A DNA stretch of 64,000 nucleotides, taken from assembly GCF_009827435.1 (NCBI RefSeq), contig NZ_WTYM01000058.1:203779-267778 (forward strand), read 5' to 3'. The notes beneath the pieces are model-generated. The model was not told the origin of the DNA. It did no database searches and saw nothing but the letters and a program-made list of their open reading frames with translations. Both the position numbers and the translations under genes were made by a program. The number at the start of each line of letters is the position of its first letter. Position 1 is the first letter of the stretch. Shown here piece by piece: positions 29,717-37,937 of this stretch. Source of the stretch: Croceibacterium salegens (GTDB lineage: Bacteria > Pseudomonadota > Alphaproteobacteria > Sphingomonadales > Sphingomonadaceae).

Positions 29717-31222
29717 ATGATCCTCATGCGCCAGATCGACCATTTCATAGTCGGCGGTACCGGCAGCGCGCCGGCCCGCACCCACAAGGTCTTCGACCCC
29801 AACAGCGGCGCGGTGCAGGCCGAAGTCGCGCTCGGCGATGCCGCGTTGCTCGACCGCGCCGTGGCGACCGCGAAGCAGGTCCAGCCCGGCTGGGCGGCAA
29901 CCAATCCGCAGAAGCGCGCCCGCGTGATGTTCAGGTTCAAGGAGCTGATCGAGGCCAACATGGAAGACCTCGCCCGGCTGCTGTCGAGCGAGCATGGCAA
30001 GGTCATCGACGACGCCAAGGGCGACGTCCAGCGCGGGCTCGAAGTGATCGAATACGCCTGCGGCATCCCGCAGGTCCTCAAGGGCGAGTACACCCAGGGC
30101 GCGGGCCCGGGCATCGACGTCTATTCGATGCGCCAGCCGCTCGGCATCGGCGCGGGCATCACCCCGTTCAACTTCCCGGCGATGATCCCGATGTGGATGT
30201 TCGGCATGGCCATCGCGGCGGGCAACGCCTTCATCCTCAAGCCCTCCGAGCGCGATCCCAGCGTGCCGGTGCGCCTCGCCGAACTGTTCCTCGAGGCCGG
30301 TGCGCCCGAGGGGCTGCTGCAGGTGGTCCACGGCGACAAGGAAATGGTCGACGCCATCCTCGACCACCCTGACATCGCCGCGGTCAGCTTCGTCGGCTCG
30401 TCCGACATCGCCCACTACGTCTACGAACGCGGCGTGCGTGCGGGCAAGCGCGTGCAGGCGATGGGCGGGGCCAAGAACCACGGCATCGTCATGCCCGACG
30501 CCGACCTCGACATGGTGGTGGGCGACCTCGCCGGTGCGGCCTTCGGTAGCGCCGGCGAGCGCTGCATGGCGCTGCCCGTGGTGGTCCCGGTCGGCGAGGA
30601 CACGGCGGAGCGGCTCAAGGCCAAGCTCATTCCCGCAATCAACGCGCTGCGCGTCGGTGTCTCGACCGATCCCGAAGCGCATTACGGCCCGGTGGTCACC
30701 GCCGAGCACAAACAGCGGATCGAGGACTGGATCGCCACCGCCGAGAAGGAAGGCGGCGAGATCGTCATCGACGGGCGCGGCTTCACCCTGCAGGGGCACG
30801 AGGACGGCTTCTTCGTCGGCCCGACCCTGATCGACCACGTCACCCCCGACATGGCGAGCTACCACAACGAGATCTTCGGCCCCGTCCTGCAGATCGTGCG
30901 GGCAAAGGACTTCGAGGAAGCGCTGCGCTTGCCCAGCGAGCACCAGTACGGCAACGGCGTCGCCATCTTCACCCGCAGCGGCCACGCCGCGCGCGAATTT
31001 GCCACCCGGGTCAACGTCGGCATGGTCGGCGTGAACGTGCCGATCCCCGTCCCGGTCAGCTATCACAGCTTCGGCGGCTGGAAGCGCTCGGGCTTCGGCG
31101 ACACCGACCAGTACGGCACGGAGGGACTCAAGTTCTGGACCAAGCTCAAGAAGGTCACCCAGCGCTGGCCCGACGGCGGCGGTGACGGCTCCAACGCCTT
31201 CGTGATACCGACGATGGGATGA
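29717..31222 (+). CDS. mmsA: CoA-acylating methylmalonate-semialdehyde dehydrogenase
   Basis: A 501-residue ALDH-superfamily enzyme oxidising methylmalonate semialdehyde to propionyl-CoA with NAD and CoA in valine catabolism. The catalytic Cys is C283 in the MmsA-specific context GERCMALPVVV. GITPFNFPAMIPMWMF and FVGSSDIAHYVY are also of the MmsA type. AAAGGAG at 29707-29713 precedes two possible starts, ATG 29717 and ATG 29726; the second has the better spacing and gives the usual MRQIDHF N-terminus. The stop overlaps the next gene by ATGA. It heads a five-gene operon ending in mmsB. Confidence 0.95.
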   Translation: MILMRQIDHFIVGGTGSAPARTHKVFDPNSGAVQAEVALGDAALLDRAVATAKQVQPGWAATNPQKRARVMFRFKELIEANMEDLARLLSSEHGKVIDDAKGDVQRGLEVIEYACGIPQVLKGEYTQGAGPGIDVYSMRQPLGIGAGITPFNFPAMIPMWMFGMAIAAGNAFILKPSERDPSVPVRLAELFLEAGAPEGLLQVVHGDKEMVDAILDHPDIAAVSFVGSSDIAHYVYERGVRAGKRVQAMGGAKNHGIVMPDADLDMVVGDLAGAAFGSAGERCMALPVVVPVGEDTAERLKAKLIPAINALRVGVSTDPEAHYGPVVTAEHKQRIEDWIATAEKEGGEIVIDGRGFTLQGHEDGFFVGPTLIDHVTPDMASYHNEIFGPVLQIVRAKDFEEALRLPSEHQYGNGVAIFTRSGHAAREFATRVNVGMVGVNVPIPVPVSYHSFGGWKRSGFGDTDQYGTEGLKFWTKLKKVTQRWPDGGGDGSNAFVIPTMG

Positions 31223-32157
31223 TGCTTCGCGCGCTCTTTGCTTTGCTGGCTGCGGCCTGTCTCGCTGCCTGCGCTACCGTGCCCGAAGGGCCCAAGCGCA
31301 TCGCGCTGACCTTCGACGACGTACCGCGCAATCCGGGCGCCTTCCTGTCCGAGGATGAACGGACCGAACGCCTGATCGACGGCCTGCGGCAGGCAGGCGT
31401 CGGGCAGGCCGCGTTCTTCGTCACCACCGGCAACCTCGCCAAGACCACCGGCGGGGCGGAGCGGATCGCGCGCTACGAAGCTGCAGGCCATGTGCTTGGC
31501 AATCACACCTTCAGCCACCCGCACCTGTCGCAGGTGAGCGCCGAGGCTTTCCTTGACGACGTGGACAAGGCGGCCGAATGGCTCGCCCCGCATGCGAGCA
31601 GCCGCCCGTGGATGCGTTTCCCCTATCTCGACGAGGGCCGTGAGGACCGGACGAAGCGCGAGGCGGTGCGCGCCGGGCTCGCCGCGCGCGGCCTGTCGAA
31701 CGGCGTGGTGACGGTCGACGCGAGCGACTGGAAGTACGACGACCTCGCGATTGCGGCCAAAGCCGCCGGTGAGCCGATGGACATGAATGCCCTGCGCGAC
31801 CTGTGGGTCGAGAGCCATGTGGACGCGGCCGAATTCTACGACGACCTCGCGCGCAAGTCCCTGGGCCGGTCCCCGGCACACATCCTATTGATGCACGAGA
31901 CGGACCTTTCGGCGCTGTTCGTCGCCGATCTCGTCGCCGCGCTCAGGGCCAGGGGCTGGGAAGTCATCACCGCCGACGAGGCCTTCGCCGACCCGCTCGC
32001 CGCGATGCTGCCCGATGTGGCGAGCGCGCAGGGGACCATCACCGAAATGGTCGCATGGGAACGCGGCTTTCCCGCGCCGCGATGGTATGCGCGCAACAGC
32101 GAGACGCTCGCGACCGCGGAGTTCGACCGCCGGGTTCTGAAGAAGGAAGGCAAATGA
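31219..32157 (+). CDS. Polysaccharide deacetylase (NodB-type) lipoprotein
   Basis: A 312-residue protein with an N-terminal signal and lipobox (LAACAT, with Cys at about residue 18), so it is probably membrane-anchored outside the cytoplasm. The NodB fold motifs are TFDDVP (catalytic base and first metal Asp), [11 protein letters not shown] (H-x3-H metal ligands) and RFPYLDEG. Relatives deacetylate N-acetylated glycans such as peptidoglycan or chitin-like polymers. It is oddly placed inside a valine-degradation operon, overlapping both mmsA and the enoyl-CoA hydratase by four bases. The substrate is unknown. Confidence 0.85.
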   Translation: MMLRALFALLAAACLAACATVPEGPKRIALTFDDVPRNPGAFLSEDERTERLIDGLRQAGVGQAAFFVTTGNLAKTTGGAERIARYEAAGHVLGNHTFSHPHLSQVSAEAFLDDVDKAAEWLAPHASSRPWMRFPYLDEGREDRTKREAVRAGLAARGLSNGVVTVDASDWKYDDLAIAAKAAGEPMDMNALRDLWVESHVDAAEFYDDLARKSLGRSPAHILLMHETDLSALFVADLVAALRARGWEVITADEAFADPLAAMLPDVASAQGTITEMVAWERGFPAPRWYARNSETLATAEFDRRVLKKEGK

Positions 32158-32936
32158 GCTACGAAACCATTCTCGTCGAAACCCGCGGTGCGGTGACGCT
32201 CATCACGCTCAACCGGCCGCAGGCGCTCAACGCGCTCAACAGCAAGGTGCTGGCCGAGCTGATCGACGCTTTCGCCGCCTACGAGGCCGACCACACCCAG
32301 CTCTGCGCGGTGCTGACCGGCAGCGGCGAGAAGGCCTTTGCCGCCGGGGCGGACATCAAGGAGATGGCCGACAAGCCGGCGGTCGATTTCTACCTCGAGG
32401 ATCACTTCTCCGGCTGGCAGTCCGACCTCGTGAAGCGGACCCGCAAGCCGTGGATCGCCGCGGTCAACGGCTTCGCGCTGGGCGGCGGGTGCGAGCTGGC
32501 GATGATGGCCGACTTCATCATCGCCGCCGACAGCGCCAAGTTCGGCCAGCCCGAAATCAAGCTCGGCGTCGCGCCCGGCATGGGCGGCAGCCAGCGGCTG
32601 ACCCGCGCGGTCGGCAAGGCCAAGGCGATGGAGATGTGCCTCACCGGGCGGATGATGGACGCCGGGGAGGCCGAGCGTTCGAGCCTCGTCGCCCGCGTCG
32701 TGCCGCTCGCCGACCTGCTCGAAGATGCACTGAAGACCGCCGAGACGATCGCGTCGATGCCGCCGATGGCCGCGATCGCCAACAAGGAGATGGTCAACGC
32801 CGCCTACGAGACGACGCTCGAACAGGGCCTGCTGTTCGAACGCCGCCTGTTCCAGGTCCTCGCCGCGAGCGAGGACAAGGCGGAGGGCATGAAGGCCTTC
32901 GTCGAGAAGCGACCGGGTGTGTGGAAGGGGCGGTGA
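32154..32936 (+). CDS. Enoyl-CoA hydratase
   Basis: A 260-residue crotonase-family enzyme hydrating trans-2-enoyl-CoA. The oxyanion-hole segments [12 protein letters not shown] and [15 protein letters not shown] are intact. The two catalytic Glu residues sit in the GGCELAMM block and in [20 protein letters not shown]. The start at 32154 overlaps the preceding stop by ATGA. Between mmsA and mmsB it would act on methacrylyl-CoA or a similar branched enoyl-CoA in valine catabolism, though a general fatty-acid role cannot be excluded. Confidence 0.93.
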   Translation: MSYETILVETRGAVTLITLNRPQALNALNSKVLAELIDAFAAYEADHTQLCAVLTGSGEKAFAAGADIKEMADKPAVDFYLEDHFSGWQSDLVKRTRKPWIAAVNGFALGGGCELAMMADFIIAADSAKFGQPEIKLGVAPGMGGSQRLTRAVGKAKAMEMCLTGRMMDAGEAERSSLVARVVPLADLLEDALKTAETIASMPPMAAIANKEMVNAAYETTLEQGLLFERRLFQVLAASEDKAEGMKAFVEKRPGVWKGR

Positions 32937-33181
32937 ACCTCATTCCGGACGGCATCCTTCCCCTTGCGCTTATCGGCGGAGGAATGGCGGTCATTTGGTT
33001 GTCGGTGGAAGCACTGACCGGGATCAAGGGCGGACTACATTCGCTTGTCCACCGCTTGCTGTCGTTCGGAGTCGTTGATGGCAATCCGCGTCGAACCCAA
33101 TTGGCCCGCTACGAAGGCGTGTTCGAATTGTTGGCCGGGATATTGATGGTAATCGCGGGCTTCGCCCGCATGGGAGTGTGA
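32933..33181 (+). CDS. Small two-helix membrane protein in the mms operon
   Basis: An 82-residue hypothetical starting at a GTG inside the stop of the enoyl-CoA hydratase gene. Two hydrophobic segments, [20 protein letters not shown] and [20 protein letters not shown], are linked by a basic loop ([21 protein letters not shown]). The stop is one base before the mmsB ATG. I know no function for it. The tight spacing on both sides supports a real translated gene. Position suggests an accessory role in transport or membrane association for this operon, which is inference only. Confidence 0.65.
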   Translation: MNLIPDGILPLALIGGGMAVIWLSVEALTGIKGGLHSLVHRLLSFGVVDGNPRRTQLARYEGVFELLAGILMVIAGFARMGV

Positions 33182-33182
33182 A

Positions 33183-34052
33183 ATGAAAATCGCCTTCATC
33201 GGCCTCGGCAACATGGGCGGCGGGATGGCCGCTAACCTCGTCAAGGAAGGGCACGCGGTGCGCGCGTTCGACCTTGCGAATGAAGCGCTCGATGCGGCCC
33301 GGAACAACGGCTGCGAAACGTTCGCTTCGGTGCGCGAAGCGGTCGAGGGCGTCGATGCGGTCGTCTCGATGCTGCCCAACGGCGGAATCGTGAAATCGGT
33401 CTTCACGTCGGACGTGATCGGCACCGCGCCCACCGACGCCATCCTGATCGATTGCTCGACCATCGACGTCGCCACCGCGCGCGAGGTCGAGCAACTGGCA
33501 GCCGATGCCGGTTACGCGATGGTCGATGCCCCGGTCTCGGGCGGCATCGCCGCGGCCAATGCCGGCACGCTGACCTTCATGGTCGGCGGCAGCGACGAGG
33601 GGTTCGAGCGGGCGAAGGCCGTTCTCGAAGGCATGGGCAAGGCGGTGATCCACGCCGGCGGCGCGGGGGCGGGGCAGGCGGCCAAGATCTGCAACAACAT
33701 GATGCTCGGCATCCACATGATCGGCACCTGCGAGGCCTTCACCATGGCGCAGCGGCTCGGGCTCGACCCGAAGGTGTTTTACGACATCGCCTCGGTCTCC
33801 TCGGGCCAGTCGTGGTCGGTGACGAGCTATTGCCCGCTTCCCGGCGTCGGCCCGACCACACCGGCGGACAACGGCTACAAGGGCGGTTTCGCCGCCGGGC
33901 TGATGCTCAAGGACCTGAGGCTGGCGATGGAAGCGGCGGAAACCGCCGGGGTGGACGCTCAGATGGGCCGCCACGCGCGCGAACTCTACGAAGCCTTCGA
34001 CGCCGCCGGCAACGGCGGCCGCGACTTCTCGGCGATCATCGAGACGCTGTAA
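33183..34052 (+). CDS. mmsB: 3-hydroxyisobutyrate dehydrogenase
   Basis: A 289-residue NAD-dependent beta-hydroxyacid dehydrogenase oxidising 3-hydroxyisobutyrate to methylmalonate semialdehyde, the substrate of MmsA. The Rossmann motif FIGLGNMGGGMAANLVKEG is at the N-terminus. The substrate-binding DAPVSGGIAAANAGTLTFM block and catalytic Lys in GAGQAAKICNNMML are intact. A terminator begins one base after the first base of the stop codon. It closes the operon begun by mmsA. Confidence 0.96.
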   Translation: MKIAFIGLGNMGGGMAANLVKEGHAVRAFDLANEALDAARNNGCETFASVREAVEGVDAVVSMLPNGGIVKSVFTSDVIGTAPTDAILIDCSTIDVATAREVEQLAADAGYAMVDAPVSGGIAAANAGTLTFMVGGSDEGFERAKAVLEGMGKAVIHAGGAGAGQAAKICNNMMLGIHMIGTCEAFTMAQRLGLDPKVFYDIASVSSGQSWSVTSYCPLPGVGPTTPADNGYKGGFAAGLMLKDLRLAMEAAETAGVDAQMGRHARELYEAFDAAGNGGRDFSAIIETL

Positions 34053-34077
34053 TTCCTCCCCGTGTCGGGGAGGAATT
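34051..34077 (+). terminator. Terminator after mmsB
   Basis: A perfect 12-bp stem (AATTCCTCCCCG/CGGGGAGGAATT) with loop TGT starts within the mmsB stop codon and is followed by TTGC. The T-tract is short, but the stem is strong and symmetric. Confidence 0.7.
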
Positions 34078-34216
34078 TGCTGTCCTACAAGCCCTTGGTT
34101 GTGCTTGGGTCGCCCGATGGAGATTCGGCGGTCAGGCTTGAGGAAATCGGACCAGTTTGCGGCAACCCGGAGTTTTACCCCAAGACACTGTCAACAGTGT
34201 CAAGCGCATGTAAACC

Positions 34217-35020
34217 TCAAGCCATGGGCTGGGCGATGAGGCAGGTGCCGTCTTCGGCGAATTCGACCGCGTCGATCTCACGGGCCAGCGCGCATTGGCC
34301 GGGCGATACGGTCTCGCCTTCGACCGTGACTTCGCCCTCGCGCGGGATCACCAGCAAGGGGCCGCGGTAGCGCGCCGAGATCGCCGGGTCGGGACCACCG
34401 GCAAGCTGGTCGAGCCGGAACCAGGGCCCGTCGACCAGTCCGACATCCGAGCCGTGCCCGACGTAGTTCTTCAGGCTGGCCGGATAGGGCTCGCCCTTCG
34501 CCACCGCCACGCCTTCGTCGAGGTGCAGATCGCGCGGGCGGCCGTAGTCGTAGAGGCGGTAGGTGATGTCCGAGTTCTGCTGGACCTCAATGATCGAGCA
34601 GCCCGGGCCGATGGCGTGGACGGTGCCCGCCGGGATGTAGAAGAAGTCGCCGGCACTGACTTCGTGCCAGGTCAGCAGGTCCTCGATGCTGCCGTCGAGC
34701 GCGGCGGCGCGCATTTCGTCGGGGCCCAGTTCACGGTCGAAGCCGATGCCGAGCGTCGCGCCCGGTTCGGCGTCGATCACCAGCCAGCATTCCTCCTTGC
34801 CCTGCCTGCCGATGCCCATCGCCTCGGTCTGCGCGTCGGACGGGTGGCACTGGACCGAGAGCTTTTCGCTGGTGAAAAGGTACTTCACCAGCAGGCCGGA
34901 AAGCTCGGGCGGCGGCACAAACCAGATCTCGCCGATCCGCTGGCCGTGCGGCGCGGTGAACGGGGCGGGCAGGTCGGTTCGGCCCCAGGGTTTCTCGACG
35001 GTCTTGGTCTCGAGCAACAT
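34217..35020 (-). CDS. manA: Mannose-6-phosphate isomerase, type I short form
   Basis: A 267-residue cupin-type isomerase interconverting mannose 6-phosphate and fructose 6-phosphate. Zinc ligands are visible as Gln and His in SVQCHPSDAQTE, a later Glu, and His in IPAGTVHAIGPG. The active-site Arg region is NSDITYRLYDYGR. The protein is shorter than the 390-residue E. coli enzyme because it lacks the helical insert, as in many alphaproteobacteria. It begins 9 bp after the end of the upstream oxidoreductase gene on the same strand, so the two are probably co-transcribed. Confidence 0.92.
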   Translation of the reverse strand: MLLETKTVEKPWGRTDLPAPFTAPHGQRIGEIWFVPPPELSGLLVKYLFTSEKLSVQCHPSDAQTEAMGIGRQGKEECWLVIDAEPGATLGIGFDRELGPDEMRAAALDGSIEDLLTWHEVSAGDFFYIPAGTVHAIGPGCSIIEVQQNSDITYRLYDYGRPRDLHLDEGVAVAKGEPYPASLKNYVGHGSDVGLVDGPWFRLDQLAGGPDPAISARYRGPLLVIPREGEVTVEGETVSPGQCALAREIDAVEFAEDGTCLIAQPMA

Positions 35021-35029
35021 CGCCCGGCC

Positions 35030-36157
35030 TTACCCCGCGTGGGCTTCCTCGACAATCGAGGTGTCCCACTCGAGCTTGCCGAGATCGGCACGGGTGAAGG
35101 TGCGGATGGCGGCGTAGTCGCGCGCCTCGATCTTCTTCACGAAGTCGGGGTCGCCGATCAGCGCCCGGCCGACCGCGACGAGGTCGAACTCGCCAGCCGC
35201 CAGTCGCGTTTCAAGGTCCTCGATCGCCTCGCCGACCCGCGCACCGGGATCGCGGCCTTCCATGAACACCGTCATCACGTCGGTATCGAGCCCGACGCTG
35301 CCGACGGTGATGGTGGGGAGGCCGCCGAGGGTCTTGACCCAGCCGGCAAGGTTGCGGCCGTCGCCGTCCCACTCGGGCTCCCAGAAGCGCCGGGTCGAGC
35401 AGTGCAGGACGTCGACCCCGGCCTCGCGCAGCATGGTGGCGAGCGTTTCCAGTTCGGCGCAGTCGGCGGCGACCCTGGCGTCGTAGTCGACCTCCTTCCA
35501 CTGGCTGAAGCGCAGCGAGATGACGAAGTCGGGGCCGCACTCGGCGCGGATGGCGCGGACGATTTCAGCCGGGAAGCGCGCCCGGTCGGCAATGGCGGGG
35601 CCGCCGTAGCCGTCGTCGCGGACGTTGGAGCCGTGCCAGAGGAACTGGTCGAGCAGGTAGCCGTGCGCGGCGTGGACCTCGACCCCGGCAGCGCCGATGT
35701 CCTGCGCGACCATGGCCGAACGGACGAAGCCTTCGCCGATTTCCTCCATCTCGGCGCGGGTCATGGCCCGGCCGCTGTCCTTCTTCGGCGAGGCCTTGCC
35801 CGAGGGGCTGAGCGCCTGTCCGTCGGTCCGCAGCGCGCCCTCGTGCCACAGCTGCAGCAGCATCTCCCCGCCCTCGCGGCGCACCGCATCGACGCAGCCC
35901 TGCCAGGCCGAGGCGGTCTTGGCGTTGATGTGCGCCGAGGTCGGCTGCACGGTCGAGGAGGGATGGTCGATCGCCGCGCTCTCGCCGATGATCAGCGGCA
36001 CGCCCCCGGCTGCGCGGCGGGCGTAGTAGGCGGCCAGCTCGGGCTTGGGCGCACCCGCCTCGCACATCCCGCGCTGCATCGCCGGCATCACGAAGCGGTT
36101 GGCCAGCATGAGCGGGCCGAGCCGGAACGGCGTGAACAGCGGCGAGGGTCCAGTCAT
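35030..36157 (-). CDS. NADH:flavin oxidoreductase, Old Yellow Enzyme family
   Basis: A 375-residue FMN-dependent TIM-barrel reductase. LFTPFRLGPLMLANRFVMPA is the family N-terminus. The HAAHGYLLDQFL and NVRDDGYGG blocks form the flavin and substrate site. The active-site region LQLWHEGALR carries His but not the second His-x-x-Asn seen in classic OYE at the same place. FDLVAVGRALIGDPDFV is the C-terminal FMN-phosphate motif. No iron-sulfur Cys cluster is present, so it is a simple OYE rather than a 2,4-dienoyl-CoA reductase. The physiological substrate is unknown. Confidence 0.9.
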   Translation of the reverse strand: MTGPSPLFTPFRLGPLMLANRFVMPAMQRGMCEAGAPKPELAAYYARRAAGGVPLIIGESAAIDHPSSTVQPTSAHINAKTASAWQGCVDAVRREGGEMLLQLWHEGALRTDGQALSPSGKASPKKDSGRAMTRAEMEEIGEGFVRSAMVAQDIGAAGVEVHAAHGYLLDQFLWHGSNVRDDGYGGPAIADRARFPAEIVRAIRAECGPDFVISLRFSQWKEVDYDARVAADCAELETLATMLREAGVDVLHCSTRRFWEPEWDGDGRNLAGWVKTLGGLPTITVGSVGLDTDVMTVFMEGRDPGARVGEAIEDLETRLAAGEFDLVAVGRALIGDPDFVKKIEARDYAAIRTFTRADLGKLEWDTSIVEEAHAG

Positions 36158-36198
36158 TGCGGCTTTCCTACACGAGAGGCAGCGGCCATACTCGCCTG

Positions 36199-37017
36199 AT
36201 GGAACTCGACTATCAAGCCTACGAAGCGCTGTTCAACACCGGCGACGATGCCGCGCTGGTCGAGCGCTTTTTCGCGACCGATTGCCGCATGGTCAGCGCC
36301 AACGGCGTGCGCGAGGGGGCGGACGGGCTGCTCGCGTTCCTCACCTGGGCGCACGACGGCGTGCGCGAGGTCATGCGCCCGCAGACCGTGCTGAGCCGCG
36401 ACGGTCTGCTGTTCGCCGAGGTCGACATGGACTTCCACGCCAGCAAGCACCGGCCTGACTTCCCGTTCGGCGAGTTGTTCCCCGGCGACCTCGTGACGGT
36501 GAAGTTCTTCGTCACCTATACGCTGAATGCCGACGGCAAGATCGCCGAGCTCAAGTCGATGACCTGGCCGCCAGAGCATGGCGTGACCAAGCTGCCGCGG
36601 CTGGGCACCCACCCGAGCCAGCAGGCGGCTTTCCAGGCCTATTCGGCGGCCTTCTCCGGCGCCGAGTTCGAGCACTTCCCGCAGTTCTACACCGACGACG
36701 TCACGCTGCACCTGACCAGCTCGGTCGGCGACGTGGTCGGCAAGCAGGGCATCATCGACTTCTACAGGCCGATGTTCGCCAAGGTGCGCGAAACGGTCAT
36801 CCCCGAGCACCTCGAATTCACCGACGGCAAGATCGTCTACGACGCCGTAAGCCGCTTCACTGCGGTCGAGGATGCACCCGATTTCGTGGTCGGCCCGCTC
36901 AAGCAAGGCGAGTTCTACGATGTGCCGGTGCGGGTGGTTTACCAGCTGCGCGACGGGCTGATCTGCGACATCCACGTCACCCGCCGCGGCGAGCGGACTT
37001 TCGGCGGCAATGCCTGA
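36199..37017 (+). CDS. NTF2/SnoaL-like protein with two tandem domains
   Basis: A 272-residue protein made of two cone-like NTF2 domains, roughly 1-125 and 140-265. Each has the family opening of a helix followed by a Phe/Tyr-rich strand (YEALFNTGDDAALVERFFAT and FQAYSAAFSGAEFEHFPQFY). The fold is used for ring cyclases, ketosteroid isomerases and binding proteins, so no reaction can be given. It is divergent from the OYE gene across 41 bp and could share its pathway. No signal peptide is seen. The ATG at 36199 is the first start that begins the domain properly. Confidence 0.7.
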   Translation: MELDYQAYEALFNTGDDAALVERFFATDCRMVSANGVREGADGLLAFLTWAHDGVREVMRPQTVLSRDGLLFAEVDMDFHASKHRPDFPFGELFPGDLVTVKFFVTYTLNADGKIAELKSMTWPPEHGVTKLPRLGTHPSQQAAFQAYSAAFSGAEFEHFPQFYTDDVTLHLTSSVGDVVGKQGIIDFYRPMFAKVRETVIPEHLEFTDGKIVYDAVSRFTAVEDAPDFVVGPLKQGEFYDVPVRVVYQLRDGLICDIHVTRRGERTFGGNA

Positions 37018-37045
37018 GCTTCCAAACTATTTTGCAGTGCAGCTA

Positions 37046-37096
37046 TTGCATTGCAACATTTTGACTGGACGGAAGAACCCGGCGCTATAGGATGGC
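37046..37096 (+). promoter_or_regulatory. Probable promoter with TTGCATTGCAA palindrome upstream of the TauE permease
   Basis: TTGACT at 37061-37066 and CTATAG at 37085-37090 are separated by 18 bp. An 11-bp palindrome TTGCA-T-TGCAA at 37046-37056 lies just upstream of the -35, and a related TTGCAGTGCA lies before that. The layout is that of a sigma-70 promoter with an operator. Confidence 0.45.
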
Positions 37097-37101
37097 GATC
37101 C

Positions 37102-37923
37102 GTGGGCCAAACCGGATCGTTCCTGCTGCCGCTCGCCGCGCTACTCGCGGCAGGGGCGGGGGCGGGTTTCGCCGGGGGACTTTTCGGGATCGGCGGCGGG
37201 TTCGTGGTGGTGCCCGCGCTGATGCTGATCCTGCCGCTGCTCGGCACCGAACCGGATCAGCTGACCCATGTCGCGGTCGGCACTTCGCTCGCCTCGATCA
37301 TCTTCACGTCGATCCGCTCGGTAAACGCGCATGCCCGCCGCGGTGCGGTGGATTTCGAGCTGCTCAGGACCTGGGCGCCATGGGTCGTGATCGGCACGGT
37401 GCTGGGCACCTGGGTCGCGGACATGATCTCGAGCGCGACGCTGGCGATCATATTCGGCGTCGGAGTGCTGCTGTTCGCGGTGCATTTCCTCACGCCGGCC
37501 CTGCATGACCGGCGTGTCGCCGCGGCCATGCCGGACGGCACGACCCGCGCCGGGTTGGCCGGTGGTCTCGGGCTGCTCTCGGCCCTGCTCGGCATCGGCG
37601 GGGGGACGATCACCACGGTGGTGATGACCATGTGCGGCGCGCCGATTCACCGCGCCATCGGCACCGCCTCGGGCATGGGGGCGATCATCGCCTTTCCGGG
37701 GGCGGTCGGGTTCATGGTCATCGGCTTCATGGCGCCGGGGCTGCCGTGGGGTTCGGTCGGCTACGTCAACCTGCCCGCGGCGCTGGCAATCATCGTCACC
37801 TCGGTGCTCGTCGCCCCGCTTGGGGTCGCCGCCGCGCACAAGCTCAGCGCGCCGCTGCTGCGAACCGTTTTCGGATTCTACCTGATCTTCGTGGGCATCA
37901 CGATGATCGCCAACGGCCAGTGA
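37102..37923 (+). CDS. Sulfite exporter TauE/SafE-family permease
   Basis: A roughly 273-residue membrane protein with about eight helices in two repeats. Each repeat begins with the family glycine motif, GLFGIGGGFVVVPAL and LSALLGIGGGTITTVV. TauE/SafE proteins export sulfite, sulfoacetate or other anions. The frame is open to a TTG at 37051, but that part does not look coding and contains a promoter-like element, so the GTG at 37102 is preferred; this is uncertain. A GGAGA site follows its stop and leads into the Tat-exported aminotransferase gene, so the two are likely an operon. The substrate is unknown. Confidence 0.82.
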   Translation: MGQTGSFLLPLAALLAAGAGAGFAGGLFGIGGGFVVVPALMLILPLLGTEPDQLTHVAVGTSLASIIFTSIRSVNAHARRGAVDFELLRTWAPWVVIGTVLGTWVADMISSATLAIIFGVGVLLFAVHFLTPALHDRRVAAAMPDGTTRAGLAGGLGLLSALLGIGGGTITTVVMTMCGAPIHRAIGTASGMGAIIAFPGAVGFMVIGFMAPGLPWGSVGYVNLPAALAIIVTSVLVAPLGVAAAHKLSAPLLRTVFGFYLIFVGITMIANGQ

Positions 37924-37937
37924 AGGGAGACCACGCC

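Noticed and set aside
34062..34370. A 102-codon plus-strand frame after mmsB
   Set aside because: It begins inside the terminator stem and runs antisense into manA; it has no ribosome site and no motif.
37051..37101. N-terminal extension of the TauE permease from a TTG
   Set aside because: There is no ribosome site, the sequence contains a promoter-like -35/-10 pair and a palindrome, and the extra residues do not fit the family N-terminus.
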